DNA of 64,000 nucleotides from Marthasterias glacialis (GCA_911728455.2 OU452240.1:8389352-8453351); one strand, 5' to 3'. Positions 1 to 13,500 are shown, numbered from the stretch's first letter. Program-made: numbers and translations. The notes: generated from the letters alone by a model not told the origin.

Positions 1-8
1 GGCTACAA

Positions 9-111
9 GGTCTTAATCGGCTGTTTAAAATCGTCAGTGTGGCGGCCCATGTTCAGCTCCGGCTATCGCACGGCCGCAACACTGTACAGTTTTAAATGGC
101 CAATTAAGACC
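9..111. repeat. Short foldback (hairpin) element
   Basis: The arms GGTCTTAATCGGC and GTGTGGCGGCC pair with GGCCGCAACAC and a near copy of the first arm ending AATTAAGACC, around a loop of about 30 bp. It looks like a small MITE-type foldback. Family unknown. Confidence 0.5.
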
Positions 112-1465
112 GAGTCACCACTCTTTTATTCCATTCATCAATTTTATTTTTAAAAAATAAAATGTCCAAAGAAATCAGAACAACACACAAACCTTGCTCA
201 CTTGCAATGATGTGTGCCAAGTGTTACGTTACAATCACGAGCATAGCTTTCCACTATGGGTCTGTTTTGCGCCTCTTTATGTACGTTTTTCTAGTGTCAG
301 AGAAGGAAACCAGACTAAAATAATCGGTCTTAAGCAGCTCCAACCGTATCTTTATCAGCCGTTTAAACACTGTCATGTGACTACCTTTCAACCAATAGGA
401 ATGACTAAACTGTCTTGGGTATTTATGTTACTGATTGCTCTGCCCTTTATACACTAAATGGTATACAAGTAATATTTTATTATTCAAAACAATGTTTCAT
501 AAATCCATTATTAGCAATAAAATGCAAGAAATTCCTGACGGTACTAAAGAGACACTTCCACCTGAAGTTTTTCAGTTTTAAATGTCCTTGTACATATTGT
601 GTGAACCTATTAACAGAATATTTCATCAAAATATGATCAAAATTTCTTCTCATAAACAAAAAATAACCAAAAAACTAAACTATAGGTCAAAGGTCAGCAT
701 TACATATAACCAGCCATCTCTCCTGTCACTGAAAATTGCAGGCATTTCCCCAATATGATTGGTCTTCTGTTTACCTTCATGAAGACATTGTTATGTTATA
801 TGGTGTTACAGGGGTCCAGCATTATTCATCTAGTCTTGAGACAAATGGATGAACCAGACAATATAGATTTACTGTAATACATCGGTAACAAATCATGTGA
901 AACATAATGATCCAAAAGCAAATTCAAACGAAGGTCATATGAGCACAATTACTGTGTCAGAAAGTCATGTAGTCTGCACCCACACCGAGTCCTATGAACG
1001 TATTGCACAAGTTCTTGCTGGTACAGAGTTCACGCTTCACTCACGTTGCATTGGCGAACCAGGCACCCGGTCTTCCAGAATAAATGGGAGTAATACGATA
1101 TTAAAATCCCGGATTCAAAACAGTTTCTTTAATATTCTTAACATATTGGATCAAGTTCCACCTTTCTCAGTAAATCATATCACTTGAGATTGTCGTTGAC
1201 AACATAATGAGATGAACACACTGTCCGAGCCACTGTCCCTTACTCGAACTTTTAGAATTAAAATTTTGAAATGTAATTTCCATAATCATTAATAACTTTG
1301 ATCCACACTTTGAATATATGCATGCCATGCAATTCTTTTTTTTATACAATCTTTCTAGTCATTAATTTTGAGTCGATATTTTTTATGTTACAGCCCCAAA
1401 AATAGCCAAACAGGGCCAACGTATACCTTACATGTAAACACTTTTTATTAATTATTTTAAACAAG
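112..1465. other. Non-coding, probably SETDB1 intron
   Basis: No exon with recognisable homology is visible here. Several short open frames exist, none convincing. Upstream SETDB1 exons are expected beyond the left edge. Confidence 0.4.
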
Positions 1466-1588
1466 GAGTGACCAACAATCATTATTTAACTATCTCAAAA
1501 GATATGGGTCTATATCATCCCCACATGGTACGCAGAGATATCAACAGACAACTGGAGGAGAAAAGAAAATCCATGAAAAAGGTATTTG
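1466..1588 (+). CDS. SETDB1: Candidate SETDB1 exon between Tudor and MBD regions
   Basis: An open stretch encodes a charged segment ([20 protein letters not shown] and so on). It is preceded by a T-rich tract with AG and followed by a good donor, GTAAGT. It ends in phase 1, exactly the phase the MBD exon needs (G plus CT gives Ala). No domain is recognised, so the call rests on phase and splice signals. Confidence 0.45.
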
Positions 1589-4500
1589 GTAAGTATGTTG
1601 TGTTAGTATCTGTGATTGATACCGATAGATGCCAAGTAATTATCTTGATGATTAAGCCTTGAATTGGTGTATATGTTGCGACTTGCATAAGGAATTGTTA
1701 AACAAAGAGAACAAATTTGTTCCTGTCAAGGGATTGTAGGATGTCTTTCTTCACCTTGAGCAAAGCAGTCTCGGTACTGTGGTGAGTTTTATATGCTGAT
1801 TGGAGCTTATCATGAAGATTGTTGATGTTTACGTGATTAATAACTTGGCATGAAGCAACCTTTTCAATAACTTTGCCAATGAATTGGATGTTGGAAATTG
1901 TTTGATAACAATTAAAGACATTAACATTGACTGTGGGCTTCTTAAACAGCTGTCGTTGAGATTCTTTCTTTTTTGTCCTGTCCCCCTGCTGGGATTCTTT
2001 TGGCGGAATTGCTGGATTATTTTTTCTTTGAGAGTACCGATGGCTCAAAGAAACCCTGATTTGATACTGCCAAGAGAACAAAGATTTTCTTTGTGGATCG
2101 TCCGTTTTGTTTTGTTACCTCCATTGAGAAATACAATTAATGAACAATGGTGAAAGCGTCTCGATGTCTCGTAATCCCCTTCTTGGAACAAAAGGTTAAA
2201 GGTCTTTAATCGGGAAAATGACAACATGTTCAAGACCTTGTATAGATCTAATTGGGAACATTGTTAGAACTTGACTGGTAATACCAATATTGTTCAGAAT
2301 CAGAGACATGTTTTAGGAGAGCAATAGGGAAAGCTGCCGTATGGCGCTGCATTTATGCACTGTTTCATACCTACATACATGTATTTAAATTGGGTTGAGA
2401 CAATAATGATGTTACCCAGGGTCATTGCAAATGGCTACATATCACAGTAAGTTTGTATCAGAAACTGTATTTTTCTGATTTTAGTCAGATTTCCAAATGT
2501 TTTTCCATCAGATACATTTCTCTGACTCTAATGTAAAATAAGTCAGATTATTTTTTTAATTTGTTGTTGGGGAAATATCAATCATAGCTATAGTGTATCC
2601 CCAGCTCCATGCAATTTTCATTTTATTTATTTATTTTTGAAGGATCAAATATCATTTCTGGTCAGTACACTAAATTGGGTTTAATTTGTTGATATTGGAC
2701 ATAATTATTGGCAAGTGAGGTTTTATTATGTATGCGATAATTCATCGTTAATAGCCCACCATTACTGTAGTAGTACAGTTTTCCCAGCATGCCGTCTCGC
2801 TCATAACCCCTGGAATTGGTTGATTAAACTGTGCTAGCATGTGGCACATTTTAATTAGGCCTGTAGCATCCACTCTAAGCGTGCGCTAAAGTATGGTAGC
2901 CTGCAAAAGAGGCATCAAGTCATACAGCAAGTAGTCCCCTCTCAGTCTGCTTTAATATTTTTGACATGTATAACTGTATGCAGTTTAGGGTGACCATGTA
3001 AAAACATGATTGATTTGAAGTGAAATCACGTCAAAATACTTGCATTTTTACATGCACGTACTAATGCCCTTCAAGCGCTCAAAAGTTTTTAACAAGTGTG
3101 TGCGCAAAGCAGTCACTTTTGTGAGCCAATCAGCATTGGTTTTTAGTACATCCCTACCAGGGGTTAGTGACGAGAGGTATTGATAGAGCCCACTGCCCAT
3201 GGTAGTGAGGCTGGTACCATACTGACATGTGTATGCACATTCTTAAACATCAATGTAGACTTGTTTGACCAATGAGGTGTATGCAGAGTGGAAGTAGTTA
3301 TGACATCAAGAGTCTTCTTTTAGGTCAAATGATAATTAGGTCGAATTGAACTGTTCGCATATTTTTGGAACTTTCACAATAATATTATTAGACATGAACA
3401 TAAACATAAAAGTGTTGGACTTAAGACCTTGCGTGGTTGGGGTGTCTACCTTGGTTTTTGCTGCAGAAAACTCCAGCTTATAATTTGTGTTAAGCCGTGG
3501 TTGCAGCTTTCTTCACATTGGCTCAACCTCTGCCATTTTGAGGTACTTGTCTATTCTGACTAGGCTCATTTTAGGGAAATCTACAGTACAAGTCTCAAGA
3601 CCGATAACAGAGGAAACACTTATAGGGTTTATACAGGATGATTTACTACCAGTAACACACCGCAAGATAAAAACTAAAATAAAATACTACTCAATTTAAA
3701 TTACACTAATATTACAGTTTCTGATTGTTTTGCTGTTTTTGCTTGTTTAAAACTACTAGTACTTCTGTTCTTATAGCTCATCATAAATGTAGCTGGTCCT
3801 GTGTTGCCCCATATATGCCTGATGCTAAACGTAAGGAGAAGATTAAATCTCAGAACCCTCTGCGAGTGCCTGAGATGTATGGCTGGGTACGCCGATTGGC
3901 TAAACAGAAAGGTTCAGGAAGACGACATGTGGTTTATCAAGCACCATGTGGTCGAAGTCTGGTAGGTATACACATTGTGACAAATTAGTTTACTTTAAAC
4001 ATTATCTCATCATTGGGTTTAAAAAAAATGTTTTCATTCAGTAATTAACGTAATCATATTTTATAGCAAGATGTAAATAAATTTAAATTTGTTATGTTTC
4101 CTTTCAGAGAGATATGGGTGAAGTAGATCGCTACTGTGAGTATAAGAAGCACAATAATACAAACATATATCACAGAGTGGGCACTTTCCATGCACCATAA
4201 TAATCTTGTGTATATTTGAACATAGTTGGGAGCCTTGGCTCTTAGGTATATTGCTTATAAATCAGTTATCAAATGTTGGACAAACAAGGAGTATGAGAGA
4301 TCAATAGGCAGCCACCTTTTTCAGCGCAAATGTTTTAATTTCATCATTTAAAGGAGAATGCATCTGTGGGATAAGTTGTTTTGATGCAACCTTGACAAGG
4401 TAAACTTTAAAAATTGTGCCTGCAATTGGAAATTGCAAAATGAGTTAAATGTTGGCAATGCAGTCATAGTTTGATATAGCTTACTTATACTGGCTAAATA

Positions 4501-7500
4501 CAATATGTCTGTGTGTATTTGTAGTAACAGAGACCAAGATGACTGACTTGAGTGTGGATCTGTTCAGCTTTGATCCATTTGTCTACACACAAATGCGCAA
4601 ATATCGTAACAGTCAACGACCATACCTAAAAATTGCAGACATTTCAAAAGGTGCTGAGCCTGTACCTGTATCGGTATGTATATATCCTTGTAGACAGCTT
4701 GCAAAAAATTTACTGAACCTGGGAAAATAGGTTACATTATCATGGCATGGCGTTAAGTGCCAATGCAGTAATAAACAAGATAAATTTTGTGCACAACTTA
4801 GCAGAAAGATGAAAATTATATATTATATATGTATTTTCTTTTGTTCTTCTTGATTTTGATAAATTAACTTAGGTGATGAATTAATGGCGGCATGTTATAA
4901 TCCTTGTTCATTTTGTTTTGACTACCTTAAAGTTGGTGAATGTGTATGACCGTGAGCAGCCACCTGATGTAAAGTATATAGCTTATCGCAAACCTGAGAA
5001 AGGATCCAAGATCATCACTGATCCTGGTTTTCTTATCTGCTGTGATTGTAAGGATAATTGCCAGGTAAGTTTGAGCTGGAGCACATCATTATCATGGTGA
5101 AGTTTAACATTATACAATTGTTGTCTGCTGTGATGTGGTCCATGCTGTTTTGGACACCCGAGGGGGCAGATGGCACCCGAGGCGAAGCCGAGGGTGCCAT
5201 CGGCCCCCGAGGGTGTCCAAAACAGCATGGACAACATATCACAGCAGACAACAATTGATTTGTTATACCGTTGTATTATATTGCAGGATTGTTAAAAAGG
5301 CCCTTACCGACATAGTTTGCAGACGACAATATTCAATTCAACAAAAGTGCGTCCATTGCAAATTTTTTATCAATCAAAATGTATCAACTGGTCCCTATCG
5401 CGAGCATCATATCAAAAGTACAGTAGTGTGCATAGTACCTGTGGCTGCTCAGTAACCTCTTTCTGAGGTAGTACCGCTAATGTGGTTGTACAGATCAATG
5501 GGGACGATGAAATAATGTTCTGAGAACGATCTAGGTAATGGACGCGGGCATCATGACCTACCTCTTTCTCGGGTGTATTTGCCAACTTCAATATACATAT
5601 CAATGGGGACGATGAAATGAATTTTCTGAGGACGATCTAGGTAATGGACCCCGACAACATCACTTTTTTGGGAAGACATGCAATTTTGTATTATGTCACA
5701 TGATTGGTTCTCGACCAATAAAAATTCACAGTCTAATACCATGGTATAACAAAGAAAGATGATGGTGACACGTTGCAAGGACAAATCATCTTTCAAATAA
5801 TTAGATTGCAAACCATCAGAAAGCTTATTTACAGGCATGCAACTTTTCCTTGGATCAGCTGATTTCCTCTTTTTCACCTCATACTTGTGCCATTGAAAAT
5901 TGAAAAACACTGTACAAAGTCTTGTAAGGATTGGAATTTCCTCGTTTTTTGTTGCATGCCTGTGTTTATGAGTTTGAATCCTTTCAAAATGAGTGAAAAC
6001 TCAACTTTTGATAATATCCCGAGATATTGAAATTTCTATTTTCAGGATAACAGTAAGTGTGCTTGCCGGAAATTGACCGTTGATTCAGCAAAGGCCTTCC
6101 CTGAAATTAACAAGCATCTATCTGAAATGGGCTATAAATACAGACAACTCAACAATCTGGTATCAACAGGGTAAGTTAACTTGTACTGTCTTAGCATCAT
6201 ACATGTACAATTACATCTTATTTAGAAACTACAGTTTGTGATGGCACCATGTAACTACTTATTTTATGATCTTTGGTTCTTCTGAAACCGTTTTTGTAAC
6301 TGTAAATCTTTAATATACACATTGTTTTCTCAATGGCTAATGTATATTTGTCGACTGCAAAGCATAATTGACATTTGACAAGCATGATCATGAATGTAGT
6401 TGATATTACTGAACATGTAACTGCCATGTTCAACACACATGTAGCAGTGAACCCATGTTAGGGTGAACCCATGGGGTGAGTTCAAGATGCTATATATGTA
6501 GTTGAATTCTTTTTAAACAAGAGGTGTAAAGATTAAGACTGAAACCACAGTGTGTTGAGATCCAGACTGAAATCATAAGGTGTTGAGATCCAGACTGAGA
6601 CCACATGGTGTTGAGATCCAGACTGAGACCACATGGTGTTGAGATCCAGACTGAGACCACACGGTGTTGAGATCCAGACTGAGACCACACTGTGTTGAGA
6701 TCCAGACTGAGACCACAGGGTGTTGAGATCCAGACTGAGACCACACGGTTTTGAGATCCAGACTGAGACCACATGGTGTTGAGATCCAGACTGAAACCAC
6801 ATTGTTTTGAGATCCAGACTGAGACCACAGGGTGTTGAGATCCAGACTGAGACCACAGGGTGTTAAGATCCAGACTGAGACCATAGGGTGTTGAAATCCA
6901 GACTGAGACCACATGGTGTTGAAATCCAGACTGAGACCACATGGTGTTAAGATCCAGACATGGTGTTAAGATCCACACTGAGACCACATGGTGTTGAAAT
7001 CCAGACTGAGACCACACTGTGTTGAGATCCAGACTGAGACCACACGGTGTTGAGATCCAGACTGAGACCACACTGTGTTGAGATCCAGACTGAGACCACA
7101 GGGTGTTGAGATCCAGACTGAGACCACACTGTGTTGAGATCCAGACTGAGACCACATGGTGTTGAGATCCAGACTGAGACCACATGGTGTTGAGATCCAG
7201 ACTGAGACCACAGGGTGTTGAGATCCAGACTGAGACTACACGGTTTTGAGATCCAGACTGAGACCACATGGTGTTGAGATCCAGACTGAGACCACAGTGT
7301 GTTGAGATCCAGACTGAGACCACAGGGTGTTGAGATCCAGACTGAGACCACAGTGTGTTAAGATCCAGACTAAGACCACAGGGTGTTGTGATCCAGACAT
7401 GGTGTTGAGATCCAGACTGAGACCACATGGTACTGAAGTCCAGACTGAGACCACATTGTGTTGAGATCTAGACTAAAACCACAGGGTGTTGAGATTGAGA

Positions 7501-10500
7501 CCGAGACCATGCAGTGTTGAGATCCAGACTGAGACCATTGGGTGTTGAGACCCAGACTGAGACAATGGGACCCAAAACTAAATGAGACCCAAACTACCAA
7601 AATTGGTTTTAATATTTACTTTAAAGGGACACACCGGCTTACTGTTTACCTAATTTAGTGATGTGGAATGACAGACAATAATATTTAAATGGTTGTTGTT
7701 AGAAAAATCATCAAAATATCACAAATCATCAATAATTAACGAAAAATGTGAAAAAAACAAAACACGGTCAAAGGTCAGCTTATACGCTTTTCCAGCTGTT
7801 GCAACTGTCAAATTTACGTGACATTGTTGCGCAATGTTGTAAGTAGACTGGTGCTCTGTTTATGTATGAATTATAACAATGGCGAGACATCAGGATCCAG
7901 ACTTCATATCAATCCAGCACAAATTCACGTGTAAATAAAAAACACATAATCGTCGTCTTGGTTATTCAGACATAGCACGCCCTATCATGCTCTTCCAGCC
8001 CCCCCCCCCCCCCCCCCCCCCCCCCCCGCTGTCAAATGTCAGTGATTCTGCCTCTTGTCCAACTTTCAAATTCACGTGTAAATATAAAACTGACATAAAC
8101 GGACAGTTTGTATTCTGTGTACGACAAACTGGACGAACTTACTGGCAATGGAGAATGTTTCTTCTACATCCAAGGATCGGTACAAAAAAACATCGCAAGA
8201 AAAAAACACCCAAAAGGTGGTCCAACGAAAAGTAAAAAGTAAAAAAAAACACGATCAATCCAAAGGGAAAGCCAGCATGTGCCAAGCGAGCCTCCCGCCT
8301 TCGCTGCAAACGGATTGCCTTTCTCCTAGCAGCTTTAGCGATGGCATTGTCCCGTTTTACGGGCGATGACTTCACTGGCCGGACGCAGCCACCGCCACCG
8401 GTTTTTTGTTGTTGTGGCGATTTGGGGGGAGTGGACATTATGCAGCTATCATAGAAGTAGATAGATCAGCTGTATGGGATAAACCATGAGGTAGAAATTA
8501 GTCTAATTTCTACCTCCATGGATAAACATTCCCCGTCGTCGTCCCGCGTGTGTGTAACGCAGGCAACACGTTACAATAGTTACGGGATAATAGCTAGGGG
8601 TACAGACTAAAACAGTCGTAAAAAAACGTAATTGTTGGTCTGGCTCCCTACCCCTCCGACAAGCTCCCAAGCTTACGGCTAGACCGGCAATGGGGAGTTC
8701 ATGCCCCAGGGTTTGTCTCTCTAGCCCCACGAGACACGGCACCAGATGTACGGGATATGCCCCAAGGTTTACGTTCCGCTAGCTCCCACGCTGGTGCGCT
8801 GTAAAACACGCTTCGGTTGCACGGACTCTCTGAATGCGAATATTACGTTCGATTTTTCATCATTATTTACAAATTGTATCAATAATCTGAATGCATAGTC
8901 TTTTTTGTCAAATACTCATAAATAATTTTAAAAAAAGATTTAAATTTGGTTCAGTAATTTACTTTTATACGGCTGGAAGTAAAACTAACTTCGAAGATCA
9001 CGTGATTTAGGGAGGACCTCATAATCTAACACGCGGTAATACCCCGTTGTACCGCGAGGTACAACAAGGTATTGAGCTGAAGGTATCACCTGGGCGTAAT
9101 GAGTTCATTATCTACAGGTCAATACACATAGCTACATTTCATCACAGGCGTATTCATGACAGAACACAGCTCAGGAGTCCAAGTAGAGGCACAAAGGGAC
9201 CAATCTGTATGACCTTAATCCCCGCTAATCTGGGGTAATCTAACAAAAGGGTGATGATGATGTCGTATGCTATGTCGATCTCGTGATACAGTCCGTTAGC
9301 CAATTGATGGCTAGGTCTCCAGCCTGGTGGAGAGCTGCGATTCCACCGTCCAGGCAGGAGAGTGGGCAGTTGACCACCATGTGGTGCATCGTCTGCAGCT
9401 CGCCACAGTCGCAGAGTGGTGATGCGGCATATCCCCACTTGTGGAGGCTGCTGCGGCATGGCCCCGCATCAGTGCGGAACCGGTTCAGGAGGCTCCATTG
9501 GCTGCGGGGGAGATCCATACCAGGGGGCTGGGTGTTGGGGTCGGTTACCAGGAACTTGTGCGGGACGTCGGTTTGGTCCCACCGTTTCCGCCACAGGTCT
9601 TCTGCAGTTGTTGAGTTGTCCAGGAGGTTGGTCCAGATTGGGTTTCTGGACTTGAGTCTGGGCCTGGGGTGGACATCAATGTCACTGAGCAGAGGGAGCT
9701 CGGGGTTGGCTCTGATCTTATGGACCAGTCTTGAGGTGGCAGCCTCTCGACGGATGTCTGGAGGGACGATGTTGCTCAGAACTGGGAGCCAGTGAGTCTT
9801 TGTGCAGCGAACGGTACCAGTGATGGTTCTCATGGTGTTGTTCAGCTGGACATCGACTAGACTGGTGTGTGCAGAGTTCCTCCAGACTGGGGCACAGTAC
9901 TCGGCCACTGAGTAGCAGAGGGCCAGTGCTGATGAGCGAAGCACCTTTACATTTGCTCCCCAGGTGGTACCGGCGAGCATGTGGATCAAGTTATTTCTGG
10001 TCCGAGTTTTGGCAGCTACTTTCTGGAGGTGAGATTTGAAGGTCAACATGCGATCCAGGGTAACACCAAGGTATGTCGGTCTTGGATCATGTCTTAGGCG
10101 CGTCCTGTTCAGGACAATGTCTAGCTCTTGGCTGCTTCTAGCATTGTGCAAGTGGAAGACACTGGATACTGTTTTGGCTATGCTGGGCTGGAGTCGCCAA
10201 CGTTTGCAGTATTCGGTGATCTTGACAATGTCTTCGTTTATGGTGGAGTTGAGGTCTTCAAACTGTTCTGCTTGGTGGGCAAGGCAGATGTCGTCGGCAT
10301 AGATGAACTTCCGACATATGGTACCTGGGAGGTCGTTGGTGTATAGGTTGAATAAAATGGGTGCCAGTACAGATCCCTGTGGCAGGCCATTCTTCTGCAT
10401 TCTCCAGGAGCTGCTGGTGTCTCCCATGTGGACACGGAACCGACGTTGTTGCAGCAGCAGTTCAACTGTGTCAACAGCCCAACGTGGAAGGACTTTGGAT

Positions 10501-13500
10501 ATTTTGACAAGCAGGCCTTTGTGCCATACTGTGTCATATGCAGCAGTCAGGTCAAGGAAGACAGCGCCAGTCTTTAAGCATTGCTGGAAGCCGTTTTCGA
10601 TGTTTGTGGTGAGGGCAAGGACTTGATCTTGCGTGCTTCTACCCGAGCGGAACCCTGCTTGCTCAATGTGCAGTACTTCCTCTACAGCCGGCTTGATGCG
10701 GTGGAGGATGATTCGCTCCAGAAGTTTGTAGCACATTGACAGAAGTGAGATCGGTCGGTAGCTGGAAGCCAATTTCAGATCTTTCCCTGATTTGGGGATG
10801 GCAATAACTTTTGCAGATCTCCAGATTTTGGGGAGGTGCTTTTCGCAGATAACCCGTGAGAGAAAGAGTGCTAGCCAGTTCCTTGCTGCAGGTCCCAGAT
10901 GTTTCAGGAATTCAGGGTGGATGTTATCGTATCCTGGGGCTTTCCCGCACTTCAGATCTTTCAAGGCTGTATTCACTTCTTCGATGGTGATTGGAGTGGG
11001 TGTTGTTGCAGTTCGCTCTTCTGTTGGTGACTTCCTGAAGGACCGCCACTCTTGTGTTGTCTCACGTTTGACTTGTTTGTCAGTCGGAGCTTTACCCACT
11101 TTGATGAGATGGCTAGCAACTGCATTTGGTTTGACTGATGGTCTGGTTGGGTTAGATGATTGCTGGTTGGAGCCAAGACGGCGGATGAGGTTCCAGCTTT
11201 TCCGACTCGAATGTGTGAGGTCCAGGGCACTGGTAGTATCCTCCCACCTTAATCGGCGGGCGTTGTCAAGACACTCAATCAGGTGGTCGGCAATGTCCGG
11301 GTCACCCGAGCTGGTGTACTCTTCAAGGAGTTGCTGGCATTCAGAGTCCAGGCATGGGATATAGCTCGGCCGGAAGCCTCTTGGTATGTTGGCCTGGGCT
11401 GCTTTGAAGATTGCTTTGGTGAATCTAGAGTATGCGTCAGTCACTGGGATATCCTTGGAGGGGATGCAAACGACACTCTTCTCAAGCTGTTCAGAGAATT
11501 TTGTCCAGTTTGCCTTGCGGAAGTTCCAGCGAGGTTTTTGTGTTGATCTGATTATTGGAATGCGTAATCCGACATGGGTCACGATGGGCCTATGTTGACT
11601 CCTTGGAAAGTCATCTAGTACCTTAACAGAAGTTTGTAGGGGATGGCCGTCATTGGAGGTGACCCAGCATAGGTCGGGTGAGTAGTCACGGTTCCAGCGT
11701 GCAGAATGGAATGAGCGCTTTTGTTTCAGGTCAATGACTAGGCTCAGATTCAGTTGAGAAGACCACTCCATCAGCCAGTCTCCATTGCTGTTTGCCTTAT
11801 CATAACCCCAGGTAGCGTGGTGGCTATTGAAGTCGCCCACATAGATGGCTGGGTGTTGATGAGCTGGCAGATCAGTGTTGGTCCAGTCGATAGAAGGTGG
11901 CTTGTAGACATTGACAATTTTGTAGCTGCCTACGCGGATGGTATCAAACAGTTCTTCTGATTGAAGGAGTTCAGCATCAGCTATGTCAGACCTGACATAG
12001 GTAGCTCTCCCGTACTGTTGGTGTCCTGCGAAGGCCACAAGGTCGTAGTTTGTGATCATGAGTCTGCTTCTGGGGACGTCAGCACCGGCATGTACTTCTT
12101 GGAGGCAGATGACATCAACTTTTTGTGTGGAGCAGATTGTTGCTAGGATCTCACGCTTTGCAGCAGAGATGCCTTCGATGTTGAGCTGGAGGATTCGGAC
12201 AGCAGGGCCAATATCTAGAAAGACATTGTCTGCTTCTTGATGTTGGAGATCGGCGCCAGGATCCATTTCAGGATTTGGCAAGCGGTTTGGATCATCAGTT
12301 TCCCCAGGTAGGCTTGTAGGCTTGGGTACTCACAGGGGGTGCGACGAGAACGCTGATCCATTACCCCCCTGTAAGTGAGCCTGAACAAAAGGGTGATAAC
12401 TCCTCTTTTGCTGCCCTCTTTTAGAAGTCCAATAATCCCTTAATCCCTTAACAATAGCACTTCAAGGTGGACTGGTTAAGCATTGTGTAACCTTCAAGTC
12501 CTTTCAAAAAGACGTCTATTGTGAGGGCTCAGCCATTTTTAATGAGCCTTGCTTCCTCCTGTTTGACCTCTTGTATTCTGATTATTCATGAATCACGGGA
12601 ATTCCATTCATAAAACCCACAGATGGCAATACCTTGTTGTACCTTGTTGTACCGCGCGGTACAACAAGGTATTACCGGGTGTTAGATTATGAGGTCCTCC
12701 CTTATCCGAACCACTTTTTTGGTTCGGATAAATCGTTTTTTTAAAAATGCTCGAAAACGGCAAAATTTGATGGCTTCTTTTAGGAACCATTCTGCTCCAT
12801 TCCTGGAAGACCTTTGAGATCATATGTTAGCCTATTTTGTAGCCCAAATAGCCCAACGAAGCCGGTGTGCCCCTTTAAAGACAAAGAGTTTTACTTCAAT
12901 ATTTAATTGTTGCTACTGCAAAAGCAGAATAATGGTTTAATTCTCGATTTAATTTGTTGTTGGTTAATACAGAATTTATGAGTGTAACAGCAAGTGTTCC
13001 TGCTCTAAGCAATGTCATAACAAAGTAGTTCAGAATGGTCTCCGTCTACGCTTACAAGTTTTCAAGACTGAAAGACGGTAGGATATCTATGTGGTTTGTA
13101 CTGTGCCAGCTTATTGTGTACATAAATAGTTCACCTTTGTCACAAAGCAGCAGTCTTCATACAAAACAGCTTAAGCAGTGTGAGTGTTTTCAGGTCCTTG
13201 TGGGTTAATTGTGTCAGTTTTACTCGCTGTGTTGTAATAGATGTTAACATTTAAGTTTGCAAACGAGACATCATAGTGCCCCTGCCTTTATATTTGTCAG
13301 TTGGTTTAAATAAGAAAACAATAATAGACTACAAATCTAGCAAGTAATCCAACATTATGATGGGCATGACTTTGTTTCCTTCTGACATTAAGGCAATGTA
13401 CAATGTTCATGGTACACAAATGTTTGGATACGCAACAGCCTTGCATGTTCTGTTATTAATTTCACTCAGTTGGTGTTGCAATGGATATTACATTTTCTTA

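Larger units (their letters stand above)
9010..12701. mobile_element. PIF/Harbinger-like MITE, split by a LINE
   Basis: Inverted repeats of about 65 bp begin GGGAGGACCTCATAATCTAA at 9010 and end with its complement at 12701. Each arm carries an inner palindrome (TTGTACCGCG..GGTACAA). The flanking trinucleotide TTA occurs at 9007-9009 and 12702-12704. GGG..CCC ends plus TTA duplication are typical of PIF/Harbinger. Without the 3,142-bp LINE and its duplication the element is about 550 bp. Confidence 0.75.
7625..12874. mobile_element. Kolobok-like DNA transposon carrying nested insertions
   Basis: Terminal inverted repeats AGGGACACACCGGCTT (7625-7640) and AAGCCGGTGTGCCCCT (12859-12874) match at 15 of 16 positions. 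They are flanked exactly by TTAA at 7621-7624 and 12875-12878. TTAA targets with RGG termini fit Kolobok better than piggyBac. Subtracting the nested insertions leaves about 1.55 kb. No transposase is recognised, so it is probably non-autonomous. It also holds a 29-base C tract (7999-8027) and a small hairpin (8484-8521). Confidence 0.75.

Noticed and set aside
897..1187. 96-codon open frame considered as a Tudor-region exon of SETDB1
   Set aside because: No resemblance to Tudor domains and no splice borders in suitable phase.
6534..7566. CRISPR-like appearance of regularly spaced 28-bp repeats
   Set aside because: The units abut with no unique spacers and the window is clearly an animal nuclear genome.
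6490..7600. Long minus-strand open frames (up to 312 codons) rich in [14 protein letters not shown] repeats
   Set aside because: They are produced by the 28-bp minisatellite, which lacks stops in all three minus frames. There is no start context, domain or splice support.
7987..8235. Open frame beginning in the poly-C tract (polyproline)
   Set aside because: The proline run is only the C tract; no ATG-supported gene structure.
9283..12240. Plus-strand open frames of 60-190 codons between 9.3 and 12.2 kb
   Set aside because: They are antisense shadows of the intact LINE polyprotein and show no homology of their own.
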